From positions 6,750,001 to 6,814,000 of the forward strand of contig NC_064226.1 in the NCBI RefSeq assembly GCF_023101765.2: a stretch of DNA of 64,000 nt. The letters are read 5' to 3'. A program made the translations under genes and the position numbers. This DNA is from Spodoptera frugiperda. Lineage: Eukaryota > Arthropoda > Insecta > Lepidoptera > Noctuidae. The notes beneath the pieces are model-generated. The model saw only the letters and a list, made by a program, of their open reading frames with translations, was not told where the DNA came from and did not search any database. Below, piece after piece: positions 24,891 to 36,200 of this stretch (position 1 is the stretch's first letter; the number at the start of each line of letters is the position of its first letter).

Positions 24891-25357
24891 GAATCTATGG
24901 CTAACTCAATGTTTAAATCCGAGATCCGACTTAAAGCAGTCTCGCTTACAATAACAAAAATATGTGATCATACGCAGAATTTGTTATTAATTGAGTTATG
25001 CTTAATTGAGAAATGTAAAAATTTACGTCTACCGTGTATTGGGAAAATATTGGTTTACAATGAATACGGAAAATGTGTTCCCTTCGGGGAAAACAGTTTG
25101 TGAAGTTGTATTGCTGTATTTAAATTCGAATATAAATCTTTTTCAACATTTCAGTATATATTTTTTGCTAGAGAATAGATAGACAGCTGTTATTATATGC
25201 TTTTGAAAGGTACCAGAGACAGTATATCATATTATATTTAATACCATTGTATTAATGTATAGTATACAGTAGTATAGATTGAAATTTGCTTTATGACGAT
25301 TTAAAATTTCTGTTTATAAATCCACAACATAGGATAACATCGTAATAAAGGATAATG

Positions 25358-25490
25358 TTTTTTATGGTTATAAGTCGGTTAACAAGCAGACAGATCACTT
25401 GATGGTAAGCAATCGCCGCCGTCCATGGACACCCGAAACACAAAAGGCGTTACAAGTGCGTTGCCGGCCTTTTGGGGATGAGAAATTTAA
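25358..25490 (-). mobile_element. LINE/SINE 3'-end copy (family A)
   Basis: The minus strand carries CCGGCAACGCACTTGTAACG, GGGTGTCCATGGACGGCGGC and GATTGCTTACCATCAAGTGA, and ends in ACCATAAAAAAC. Many copies share this 3' end while the 5' extent varies, as expected for truncated retroposons. Confidence 0.75.
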
Positions 25491-27204
25491 CAGTAACGCA
25501 TTTTAAAACAAAACAGAAAAGAATACAACCTGTATTCCACAAAAACCAAAAGACAACCCAAAATCTATTCTACGCCCAATATTAATAAGAATAACAATGT
25601 ATTAACAATCAACGTAAAACCTATACGAAAATGGAATGGCCAAACATTTGTAACGAAACCTTCCGATCCACGTTTTACCTTTTGTATTTCGGTTGCCTAG
25701 TTGTTGCTCTGTTTATCCTTGTGGCTCAGAATTGATCGGTACGTAATTACTTAACGGGAACACGATACTAAGTTTAACGATAAACATGGAACTAATCAAA
25801 GAAGTAACAGTCTGCTGTTGGTTACTTAAGTGCTGATTTAACTATTCTATGTTTGTGTCTGTGTGTTTGTAATAGTTGTGTGTAAATGTTACCTTGTTGT
25901 GTTATTGAATTGCGACTGTTTTGTAGTGTAAGCGAAGTGATGGAGAAATAGTGTGTGGATAATTATTATGTTGTTAATAATTTGTAAATATTTAAGAATT
26001 GTTTAGTACGAAAGTAGGTAATAACTCTAAGTAGCATATGTATACGAAACCGCGAAATTTATATCGTTTTCGTATGTCGAAGTAAAACATTACATTGTTG
26101 TCTCTGTTATACAATAGTTGACAAATAAACAACAAAAATGTTTAAAACAAATAATAACCGATGAACTATAGTAAAACAAACAAATTTCAAAAGCGCATAC
26201 GAACCTATACATTATCAAAACATAACGCTTTGTAATCTCGAAGAGGTATCCCTCAACGGGTGGCACGTGCGATGCGAATAGTGCCTACAAAGTTACATTA
26301 GTGTCCCATGTTTGAATGATGCGCGTTCGTTAGTTGTTATATAATGAAAGAAAAATATATGTGTATATATTTATTTAAATGCATATTATCTAACACATAA
26401 AACTAGAGCATGTTACTAGTCTAAACGATTATGTTCTCGTTCCAAAGATAGTAGTTGTAGTAGTAGTATCAAAGAGTCGTATTACGTAGCGCTTTTAGTA
26501 CACACACCCACGCGACCACCCTTGAGTATATTTACATATAATATCAATGTAACAACATAACTAGTAGAATGTGGGTGTTACATTATTGCACAAGAAGGGT
26601 AACTGTGGCTTGAGTACGAATTTGATTATAAGTCATCGTAATACGTAACGTTATTATATTAAAGAATTATTAAAATTTCCTAGTTCAATTTCAAACCTTA
26701 ATCTTTTAGATTAAGGTCTCTTTTGCAGAATGTGCTTGTTAAGTTTTATTTTTTAACTTTTAAAAATCCCAAGGTATTTTTAGTACTTTATATACCATTT
26801 CCGCTAGCGCTGGTCACTTTTATCCCCCATGGCGTTTAATGTGTTAAAACCTCAGTCTTACTTAAAATAATGTTGTACAAAACATAAATATTTTTTACAC
26901 CCTAAAGGTAGAAACAAATTGCACTACCTATACTCAGTACTCAGTACTTTCTACTTCTTGTCGATTACTTTAGCTACCCACACAATAGGAATAACTTAGT
27001 TAAGAATAGGCTACAGAGAAACAGCTAGACAACAAACATTGTTATTTACAAATACCTAGTACACTTCCTGGCTTGAAATCTGCACATTTTATCAAATTAT
27101 TCTATTGGTTTGAGACTTACATCGCGCGTTTCTATTAGTAATCAATTATTTTTTAATTTTAGTGAGCCAAAATCTCGTCTCATTATATACTTTTCGAAAT
27201 AATT
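25491..27204. other. AT-rich DNA, no gene seen
   Basis: It holds one family J fragment and a CACGTG E-box near 26263. Nothing else is recognised. Confidence 0.5.
26798..26847 (+). repeat. repeat fragment (family J)
   Basis: TTCCGCTAGCGCTGGTCAC and GGCGTTTAATGTGTTAAAA match the second half of the copy at 38981-39070. Confidence 0.5.
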
Positions 27205-27253
27205 ATTCTCCGGTATCATAGATGCGTTTACAAACATATAAATTCACATACAT
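27205..27253 (-). mobile_element. SINE 3' fragment (family C)
   Basis: The reverse complement contains TATGTTTGTAAACGCATCTA and a CCGGAGAA block, as in family C bodies. Confidence 0.5.
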
Positions 27254-27258
27254 ATAGA

Positions 27259-27345
27259 TTTTTTTTAATTAACCGTTGCCCCAAACTAGTATTTTACTCC
27301 TGTATCGTCAGTGCATTTATTTACACGTGAATTCACATACACAAC
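27259..27345 (-). mobile_element. SINE 3' half (family C), next to another fragment
   Basis: The minus strand has GTGTATGTGAATTCACGTGT, ACGATACAGGAGTAAAATAC and GGGGCAACGG, then an A-run. It lies head to tail with the fragment at 27205-27253, a few bases away. Confidence 0.65.
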
Positions 27346-27387
27346 ACACTCAGACCCGATATTTCAGAAGTATTGTACATAAACGTG

Positions 27388-27670
27388 ACTGCCTCGTTAG
27401 CCGAGTGGTTGCAAGTGCGACTGCCGGGCAAGGGGTCTCGGGTTCGATTCCCGGGTCGGGCGAAGTATTGCTGGGCTTTTTTCGGTTTTTCGAAAATTTG
27501 TCAGTAGTAGCACAGAGTCTGGAAATGTGCCCGGTATATGGCAATAGGCTCACCACCACTTACAACATAAATTGTGAAAAGTGGGTGTATACATTGGCAT
27601 TACGTGCCATAATGTGCATATCTGCCTACCCCTTCGGGGATTAAAGGCATGACGATATGTATGTATGTAA
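27388..27670 (+). mobile_element. full-length tRNA-derived SINE with target-site duplication (family D)
   Basis: The head has a perfect A box (TAGCCGAGTGG) and B box (GGTTCGATTCC). The body runs through TGCTGGGCTTTTTTCGG, GCCCGGTATATGGCAATAGG and CCCCTTCGGGGATTAAAGG, and ends in (ATGT)n. The 9-mer ATAAACGTG flanks it at 27379-27387 and 27671-27679. The tRNA-like head supplies the internal pol III promoter. The tail probably matches a partner LINE that provides the enzymes; this is inferred from the general biology of SINEs. The 69-122 codon frames crossing it are artefacts of the repeat. Confidence 0.88.
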
Positions 27671-28722
27671 ATAAACGTGCCGATGTGCAATATTTATCGC
27701 CGGGTACTGTACTAGGGCTGTCAGTAAACAGTCTAGCTCGTCTATAGTCAGATGTTAGTGGCTAAATTACCGCAAGACTGCATGTCGCCGCCACGCCAAG
27801 CCATTTCCTTGTAAGACAGGTGTAAGTTCGTTAACATACTTGTCGTAAAGCGATCTACACCGATATCGTGTTAAAGGGTGTTATAGTTTATATGTAGAGG
27901 TATGTGAGGAAGAAAATTAGTTTAGCATATTGTTGTTTCTTGTTTTTGTAATGTGATTAGTATTGTTTTGTACCAAATAATTGCACTTGATTTTACTTTT
28001 TTTAGTATCCAATGAATGCTTTAGTGAGGCGAGAGAAAGTGTTAGGTTTTAAGATTTCGCAATATTTTATTCGATTCTATTTATTTATACTTTGTTGAAC
28101 ACAATTATATCACATATGACAACATAAATAAGCACAGTGTACAAGGGGTCGTATTTTATTACAAGGCGATTTCTTATAGACAACCTTTGGATGGACCTTT
28201 TTTAAAGTTTCTATATCTTTTACTGTACTCAAAACTGTAGACGAAAGTTTTAAATCAGTGAAAAATTCAAACAATTACGTGCAAAAACCTCTAAAAATAA
28301 CTGAATGAAAACGTTAACTAACTACGAGTATAAAGGAACTCTTGTCGAATTCAGAGGCTCGCGCCGTTTATACGTACCTACCTTGATTACAGCCCAAACA
28401 GTTACATCTATTGTTTATCTTTAATTCCTAACAGTCAATATGTAACTAAGAAATTAAATTGGCTTTGTTTGAAATACAAACCGCAAACGAAGGTAATTTC
28501 TCTTCCGGCATCAAAGTTGTTGGGAACTTTGTATTTTAGTCATTTGCAGGAAATATATTTGATAATATTAAGAAAAGTAGATAGAGTGACAGTTTTTCTC
28601 TAACGGACTGAAATGTGTTTTTTAAGTAAAAGCAACTAAAAACTATCATAGTAATCATTATTTAGTGGACAATTAGATGACCATACTGTTCATCAAACTG
28701 GGCTATAATTATAATTTCTAAT

Positions 28723-28847
28723 TATAAGTTTGAAATCGCCAATCCGCGTTGAGCTAGTGTGGTGATTACTGCTCAAACCTTTTCTGTGTGAGTAGAGGCC
28801 TTTGGTCAGCGGTGGTAACTTAAGGGCTGTTGATGTATGTATGTAAA
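28723..28847 (+). mobile_element. LINE 3'-end copy (family F)
   Basis: GAAATCGCCAATCCGCGTTG, GCTCAAACCTTTTCTGTGTG, GAGGCCTTTGGTCAGCGGTG and a (TGTA)n tail form the familiar lepidopteran LINE 3' UTR. Confidence 0.65.
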
Positions 28848-29651
28848 TTATTTACATGCAAGGTACATTACCTCTATATTACCTCTTTTTTTTTTAAAAT
28901 ATGATGGAGACTAAAAGAGTAGGTAAGATTATAGCAGGTTCTGTCCCCGTGGAAAAAAATATGAATTGTATGTATGCGAACTCTTATTGCGAATACAATC
29001 AGTAAATTATTCTGAAAAATATCCTGTGGTTGAATTTTGTTCCCTTTGTGATGCATTTCATTTCGATTCCATTTATAAGGTCGAATTTCAAATTTAATCA
29101 TTTCGAAGAATTTTCAGTAAATATTACATTGTTCCAGCATTTCACCAGCCATTTATACATATTTTGGTAAAATCATGTTTGTTAAAGCAAAAGTTCCGGT
29201 CAGAAACAGATACAAAAGACAATGGAATTTAATAAAATGTAATTTAATAACAATAAGTAATATTTTGTCGTGCATATTTACAGTAATTTCAATTAATGTG
29301 ATTACGCCCCATTTATTTAATCTATGAATTTATTTGGAATAATGAACAGCAATAATGTGGCTATGAATGACAGTCGAGCAAACATCCTAATCTCTGGGCC
29401 AGGCAAAGTATCATATTAGTTCTTCAAGAAGGGAGTTAATACGTTCTTCAAGTGTCAGTACGCATGTTATGCCTCAAGTGTTGAAAGCGTTCATAGGCCA
29501 TGGTAACCACTGAGCTGTGTTCTTTGTTGTCACCGTCGTGATATAAAAATGTCTTGGAGAACTATTCATTTATGTTAAACATGTTGTTTCATTGAACTGT
29601 TCAGAGAAATTCAGAGAAAAAGAGAAGAACCTTTAAATTCCTAAACCTTAC

Positions 29652-29757
29652 AAAGCCGGCTACACCTCTGGTGTTTCGGATGTCATTGGGCGATAGCGAT
29701 TGCTTACCATCATGTGACACGTCAGCCCGTTTACCGGCTTATACCATAAAAAAATAA
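29652..29757 (+). mobile_element. LINE/SINE 3'-end copy (family A)
   Basis: AAGCCGGCTACACCTCTGG, GATTGCTTACCATCATGTGA, GTTTACCGGCTTATACC and a final run of seven A give a 5'-short, 3'-complete copy. Confidence 0.75.
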
Positions 29758-30330
29758 ATGTTCATACACTAATGTGTGAACTGGATAGTTCTAAACTCCG
29801 AGCCTATATTCCCTCTTACATGGAATTCAGGACTATCTGTAACAACTGGCGCTACTATTGTTTGGTATAATTGACAACATTAAAGTGTGTATAGCAGGAA
29901 AATGTTACAAGAGCTTTGACCTTGCTCGAGGATAATACCAAATAGAAAATAATTAGTTACAATAATTGATGTTAATTAATTTGGACAGATACTGGGAAAA
30001 GAGATTTACTTATGTTATTGTTTTCTTGTATGTTTAGTAAATAAATTATAATAATGTAGGAGGTAGATAGTTTTTGATTTTGGCTTTGTAGGATTACTGA
30101 CAACTACTAAGTACCTACAAGACTCTGGGTGTGTGTACTAGACATGTTTTTTTATTTCAAATTGGATAGTTTTGAGTAACAAAAAGAGAAGAAATTGTAA
30201 GAGAAATTGAAGTAAAGTAAAGAGTTTACTTACGTTAGAATATGCGTCTACAAATATGAAATTATATAATGAGACTTAAGAATGATAGTGTACTACGTCA
30301 AATTTACGACAGCCTATTGCCGCACCTTTT

Positions 30331-30495
30331 TTCTACTGAGTTTTTTGTTTTGAAAAAACCGTAAAATGCCCCGAAATACTATATAATTTGTATTTAATAA
30401 GCAATAACTATGTTTTATAATTAATACTTTGCCCAACCCGGGAACCGAATACAGGCCCGAATCGCACTTGCGGCCACACGATCAACGAGACAGCC
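30331..30495 (-). mobile_element. SINE, 5' part, diverged (family D)
   Basis: The minus-strand head has CTCGTTGATCGTGTGG (weak A box) and CGGTTCCCGGGTTGGGC (altered B box). The body is interrupted by about 45 bp of AT-rich sequence before CGGTTTTTTCAAAACA. Confidence 0.6.
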
Positions 30496-31034
30496 ATTTT
30501 GAGAAAATTATACGACGAGTCTTTAGAATAATAGTTTGCTACGTCACGACAGCGCGAAACTGATCAAATTTAATGTATCTTTAAGCTCGTGTAAGTAATT
30601 ACTAGTGAGTTTCCAGATATGTAATACCATCAAATAACTTATATGTATCTTTTGAAGGTTAGGCAGTATGTGTACCGTATAAGAGAGGGAGGTTTCTTAA
30701 TTGCTGTCTAAGTTAAAATTTGATTTAGGCAAAATTATTTGAGAGGTTAGTGGATTTAGGTTTGATCGTTGCTGGCGAAATGTTTGAGGAGTTATTCAGT
30801 ACACAGTTTCGTTTAAAGTTATAAAAACCAATATGTATGGATATGATTGTATTGCTTTGATTATTTTTGTGATCAATATTATGTTAGAAAAATAATTGCA
30901 AGTTCATAATCCCTCTGTAAAATGGCTTCGGTGTAAGTTAAGATTACTTACTTACAAAGGGGGATTCCCCTTTAATAAGTATATATATTTATGCAATTTC
31001 ATTTAGTTATAATAGAAGCAACTAAAACCAGAAT

Positions 31035-31170
31035 CTAGGCCTGATCCTCCGGACCTTTACCGGGTTTACCGGGTCTCCGGTTTAAAGCAGAAGTAGGAAC
31101 AGGGTTGTTTGTAGACTGTAAGAGTCTAACACTCCCTCAAAAAAGCCCACATGATTTTCCCCTCAAAAAA
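31035..31170 (+). mobile_element. SINE-like element, partial (family B)
   Basis: CGGGTTTACCGGGTCTCCGG, TAAGAGTCTAACACTCCCTC and GATTTTCCCCTCAAAAAA are present. The copy lacks the CTCGCCTCGCC block, so it carries an internal deletion. Confidence 0.7.
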
Positions 31171-31557
31171 GGGCCTGACCCTTGGCTCTCTAAGATTCTA
31201 TGCCTTCACAGATTTTTTCGATATCCAGTACCCAAATACAATCTCACTGCTCAACTTGCAGACATGACTCCAACTAATCTTCTATAACAGATGAAAAGCT
31301 TGGAAATTTATACTAATAACTAAAATACAAAGTAATAAGGAAATACTTTTCGCAAGATTTGTTAGTCTTCAATCTTACGAGGAATTTAGGGACTTAGAAA
31401 GGATTTCATATTAGTGTTAAAAGTTCTTTAGTTGAACCTTAATAAGTGTTATAACTCACAAGAATTCATTTCAAAATTTACGAAGATAATGTGTGTTTAG
31501 ACACAGTTTGCCAGGTAAAAATATTATCGTATTTTTTAGTTACTATTCCACGCGAAT

Positions 31558-31722
31558 ATCCCAATTCCACAATCCCCGAATCGCAATCAATTCTCAAATT
31601 CCTAACCACCAAAAGGTCGGCAATGCACTTGTAACGGCCCTGATATACGGAGTGTCCACGGTCATCGCCGATTACCATCAGGTGATCCATCTCTGGTTGT
31701 TTACCGGTACATACCATAAAAA
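31558..31722 (+). mobile_element. LINE/SINE 3'-end copy (family A)
   Basis: CCCAATTCCACAATCCCCGA, AAAGGTCGGCAATGCACTTG, GATTACCATCAGGTGATCC and ATACCATAAAAA appear in family order. Confidence 0.75.
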
Positions 31723-32969
31723 CGACAATTTATCTCTGTGTATCTCTCACAAATTTCGATGCAAGTACTACCCCAGTATTTAATTTTGTTTTTAGCCTGC
31801 GATAATAGTAATAAATTAAAACCTCTATTTGTAAATATTCTGTTAATGCAGGCATAAGATTATCTAGCAATAAACTGAAAATCATATTTACTGATTTCTA
31901 ATAATCTAAAAATTAAAACCTTTCATAACAGGGTTTGCTTTTGAATCAGTCTTAATTTAATTCATTAGTCAATTTATTTGAATATTCCTCCCCTTTAATA
32001 AATTCCTTGTTAATTAATATTTATTACAAAATATTTATTTAATACTTTTGTAATTACGCAAATATTGTATGTTGATTAAGGGAATATTTTCAATTCCGTG
32101 AATGCTTTGTTTAATTTAGAGTATATTTTGCTGTGAAATTTATTGCATTGTCGATACGACTGGTGTAAGATAACTTGACAAGATATTAGGAGACACTTAA
32201 AAGCAATCTATTGAATGAATATTCATTGATATCTATTAAACGAAGCGAAGCTCTGTTGAAGTGTTAAACGTGATATAATAAACATTGTAAAACTATATCA
32301 AAAAGATGTTTTTTTTTACATTTTTCGATGCAAATCAAACCAAAATTTGCTACCACAAAAACTCCCATACTAAAAGCTAACACGACGCTGTATGTAAAGG
32401 TATTGGTAAAGTATAAAGGTACATACTTCCAAAGCTAAGTCCACAAAGCGTTTTACTAATTATTTTTCCCTTTTATCTCGTACCGGTAACGTAAAGAGAT
32501 TTTGACAATACGGTGAATAGAAAACAAAGGGTGCTCGAATAAAACCGTGAGGGCCCGTCGCCAACCGTACCTGTCTTTGTTAATGTTAATAGAAACGGTA
32601 GGGTTAGCTGTTCGACCGGCTCATTTAATTTTGATGTATTGAATAACACTGGTGTATTTGGTTTATTAGTTAATACCTTTATATAGGTGGAACGAATGTA
32701 AAAGATTCGTAAATGAAATATTATGCTTTACAAAAACAATAGGACACATAATGTATCTTTACGATTCACACAAACCAAATCAATTGAAAAAGAGAACAAA
32801 ACTAATTTACAAAATAAAAAAAAATCAACCATCAATACTTACGAATCCTAATAGAAAAAGTTGTCCACTTAAAATTCAATTCATAAACCACAATTTTTTA
32901 CGAGAACAATTCAACAAACCAACTCGAAAAACGATTTATAAATTTATAAAGTTACGATTGAGAACGAAA
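31723..32969. other. unique DNA, no gene seen
   Basis: Most is AT-rich. The segment 32460-32640 is GC-richer and looks non-repetitive. Confidence 0.5.
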
Positions 32970-33240
32970 GTTTCGTAGACGTGTGTGCGCTACGAGAATA
33001 CGAGGTGCTACGAGCGCGCGGCGTAGCGTCCGCCCTGAGCGAAGGGGCGCGTAGCACTGAGCGCCGGCTCTCGACAAGACAATCTTTTGCCTGTACATTG
33101 TACATAGTAGTACTCTACGACTCAACAGACAACAGCAACTTGTGAGCTCTCGCACGGATAACAGCCGTAACGGGAGCTTTGTCTTCCGCCCGCTCTTTTT
33201 AACTTGCTCCAGTGTCATATTGTTAATTGGCAGCGCTTTT
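32970..33240. other. CpG-rich tract
   Basis: This tract is strikingly rich in CG dinucleotides compared with its surroundings. It has repeated CTACGAG/CGTAGC words, and GTGCTACG (33005-33012) pairs with CGTAGCAC (33050-33057). A 97-codon minus-strand frame covers it but resembles no protein I know and probably reflects GC content. It could be an unmethylated promoter region, a MITE remnant or a regulatory island. Confidence 0.35.
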
Positions 33241-36200
33241 CTCACTTTTAAATTAAGTTTAATTTCTTTTTCTTAGTCTCTTGATAGCAGAACGAGAAGT
33301 TGGAAAAACTTCGATGGAAAAATTTAATGTAGCGTTTTATAGAGTAAATAATTGAGTGTAGTGCTTCTGTGCAATGTAAGTTTATTGAACACCAGCGTTG
33401 CGTTGGGATTTCTTTGTGCAATAGTATTTGTTTTTGGTACCGAATTTATTTCATCATTTTTATAAAACACAAATACACACTGTAATGCGTTTATCGTATA
33501 TAGAATGATATTCAAAATTAGGACTTTAAAAGACTGTTTTCTATGACTAAATTTAGAATCTAGATCAATCAGATGAATATTATTTTTTCGCTACTTTTAA
33601 AGCACCTCGTAAGTTCTTAAAAGAGCATATGTATGATATGCTAGTATGGTGCTAAAAGCCTAAAATGACATAAGTTCACTTTACCAACACAATATAATTA
33701 GATCCAAGCACGGTGAGCTTGCCTAAATGGCAAGTTACGCGCAACAAACTTGTTAACTAAATTATACGACATTTTCACGTTCCTACTTAAGTAATACTAA
33801 TTAATTATAACGACACGCAGAGTATACTTAAACTCTTATAAACACGTGCAACAGACATAATACGTCAGAGGGTGACAATAAAGAAAGGAGTCATGTAAGG
33901 GGTGAGGAAATTTACTCGCAACTCTCCGTTCTAAAGATCTTTCTCTAAAATACGTTTATTTTCCTCGAAGGCGTACATAAAAACGAGCAAATCACAAAAC
34001 AAGATAACATTCGCTAGGTCTTCCAGTGCGGGAATCTCATTTTCAATATGTTTTTTATAACTTTCAGTGAGGAAATGAGGTGGTGCTCGAGGCGGCGTGC
34101 CATTGTCATCATAAACCAGCCGAGGACTTCTTCATAAATCCCAACCAAATGTACCTTTATACGCATTATGGCATAACACCGAGGAATCTTTTTTGCGCCC
34201 CCGTACTTTGAGACCTAACAATAAATGTATCTTGTTTTGTTTATTGGCTACCCTTGTTATGCATGTTCGTGTATGCATATGTAACATTATATGATGTGAA
34301 AGAAGGGTTTTGTCGTATATCGAAGGTCGATGTCCTCTTGTGTACGAATGTTTTTATTCAAACGTAACTAGAGAGGAAAAATCACCTGCCCAATTTACAT
34401 GGCCGAGCAGGTTTTAAATGAAGCGATAGGGACCATAATAAAAGTTGAACATCATGAATAAATGGAGGACACTGACCTTTTAAATTGCAATACATTTATG
34501 TCTAATACTGTGTTGGTACTCGTATGTAAGGCAAATAGTTCGATATGGAGTGTATGTATGGAAGGGCTTGCCGAGTTTCCGATGTTATATTGAGTAATTA
34601 ACGTGCACCAATTTCTATTTAGATTGAATGTAAACAATACCATACATGTAGTTTCTTATTTTCATCTATCAATAACAGTTTTTTTAATTAGTCCTTTGAA
34701 AATCATCCTAAATTGGTGAAAAGTAAGAGTATCGTGTGTGTGTAAACGTGGAGTTATCCCATGTGTAGGAAGGTATAAAGGAAAACGAAAATACAGTTAA
34801 CCAAAAAGAGATTGTGCTCAAAATATTACGGACCATTAAACGGGGGTCTTATATTAACATACGCTATTGTAAAATAAATGACAACAATTATTATGGCGCT
34901 GGCTTATGGCCAAGTGTCATGGTATAAATTCTTGCCAATCTTGTCCATGTGTATTATATTGTAGTAAGTAAATAAATAAAGGATAGCTTATTTTGTAGAC
35001 TGAATGCTTCGTTGGTCTCGTATTCTGGGTACAAAATGGTGAATCATTGATAGTATAGATTGTTCTTAAAAATAATAAAACTCATAAATGTAATTTTTTG
35101 AAATTAACCTCTTGCTAGAGGTCGTCAGGAAAAATATTACCAGTACATATTGTAGTACTTTGGTGGAAAAACATGATATGAATATAAAACTCAATTCGCC
35201 GTGTATTCCGCTTCTTGTAAGCACTAGTTTAATAAAGTGCTTGTTCAATAAATTTGACGGTACATAAATCTCTGAGGTTGTTCACCTCCTACGTTTAATC
35301 TTTCTCGGTTCATCTACAATCCGTTCGACTTTGCACGCCGGAATAACTGCATACCATTTACTTTTTTCTCCAGACAAACGGAAAAGATATTTAGCTTAAT
35401 CTACAATCTGCAAATACTTAAAACTACTCCGAGAGAGATCATTAGAAACAGCTTCGGAAGAAAAAAGCAAAATATTTGTTTAATCGTTATGCAGATTGAA
35501 TTTTTTCAAAGTGTTCCGTGGCAATGCAGAATGCAAAAATCTTTTCTTGCTCATTTTTCGCCAGTCCCAACATAATAACTGCTTGTTGGCCCTGCGGCCC
35601 GGCACTCCACAAGCAATAAGACAGTAATAAATGTTCCGACTTCAGTTCCTAAGACAAGAACAAAAACGAATATAATAAGTAGATATTGTGAATCGTTGCT
35701 TGTGAGAGTTCAATATTATTGCTTCATGATAGAAAGTTGCGGTCTCGATCCGCTTGCTTCGCCCACTTATCATTATGAGTTCCAATTGTGACTGTGTGCT
35801 TTCGTGCTCGGGGTTTTCAAGTACTTTGGTCATGTAGGACCAGCCATGTGGAGCGTGTGCTGTATAAATACAACCAAGGAAGATATGCTTTAAAACAATT
35901 GAATTATTAAAATACTGTGTTGATATTTAGTTATTAATTCGAATATTTTCTTAAGTGTTTACTAAAATAAGGATCTGACGGAAAATGAAAGGAACGACTA
36001 GAATACGAAATCATGTTTTCGACTTAATTACAGTAATTTTAAGAAAGATTGTTTATTAACACCCACGTTGTAATTTGAGTTCGAATTTACTTAAAATCTT
36101 TCTTGTGTACAAATCGTAAACAAAATACGTGGGCACTATGTATGTCCTCTCTCTCTCTCTCCATATTTCTTGTCAATCCCGCAACAATGAATATGTTCTA

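Larger units (their letters stand above)
27680..31034. other. AT-rich DNA between SINE and LINE tails, no gene seen
   Basis: Outside the listed repeat copies I see no coding, RNA or structural signal. Confidence 0.5.

Noticed and set aside
27391..27465. A tRNA gene, because of perfect A and B boxes.
   Set aside because: It has no proper cloverleaf ending and continues into a body shared with other copies in the window. It is a SINE head.
27276..27644. 122-codon plus-strand frame as a gene.
   Set aside because: It spans family C and D SINE sequence. Such frames come from the repeat itself.
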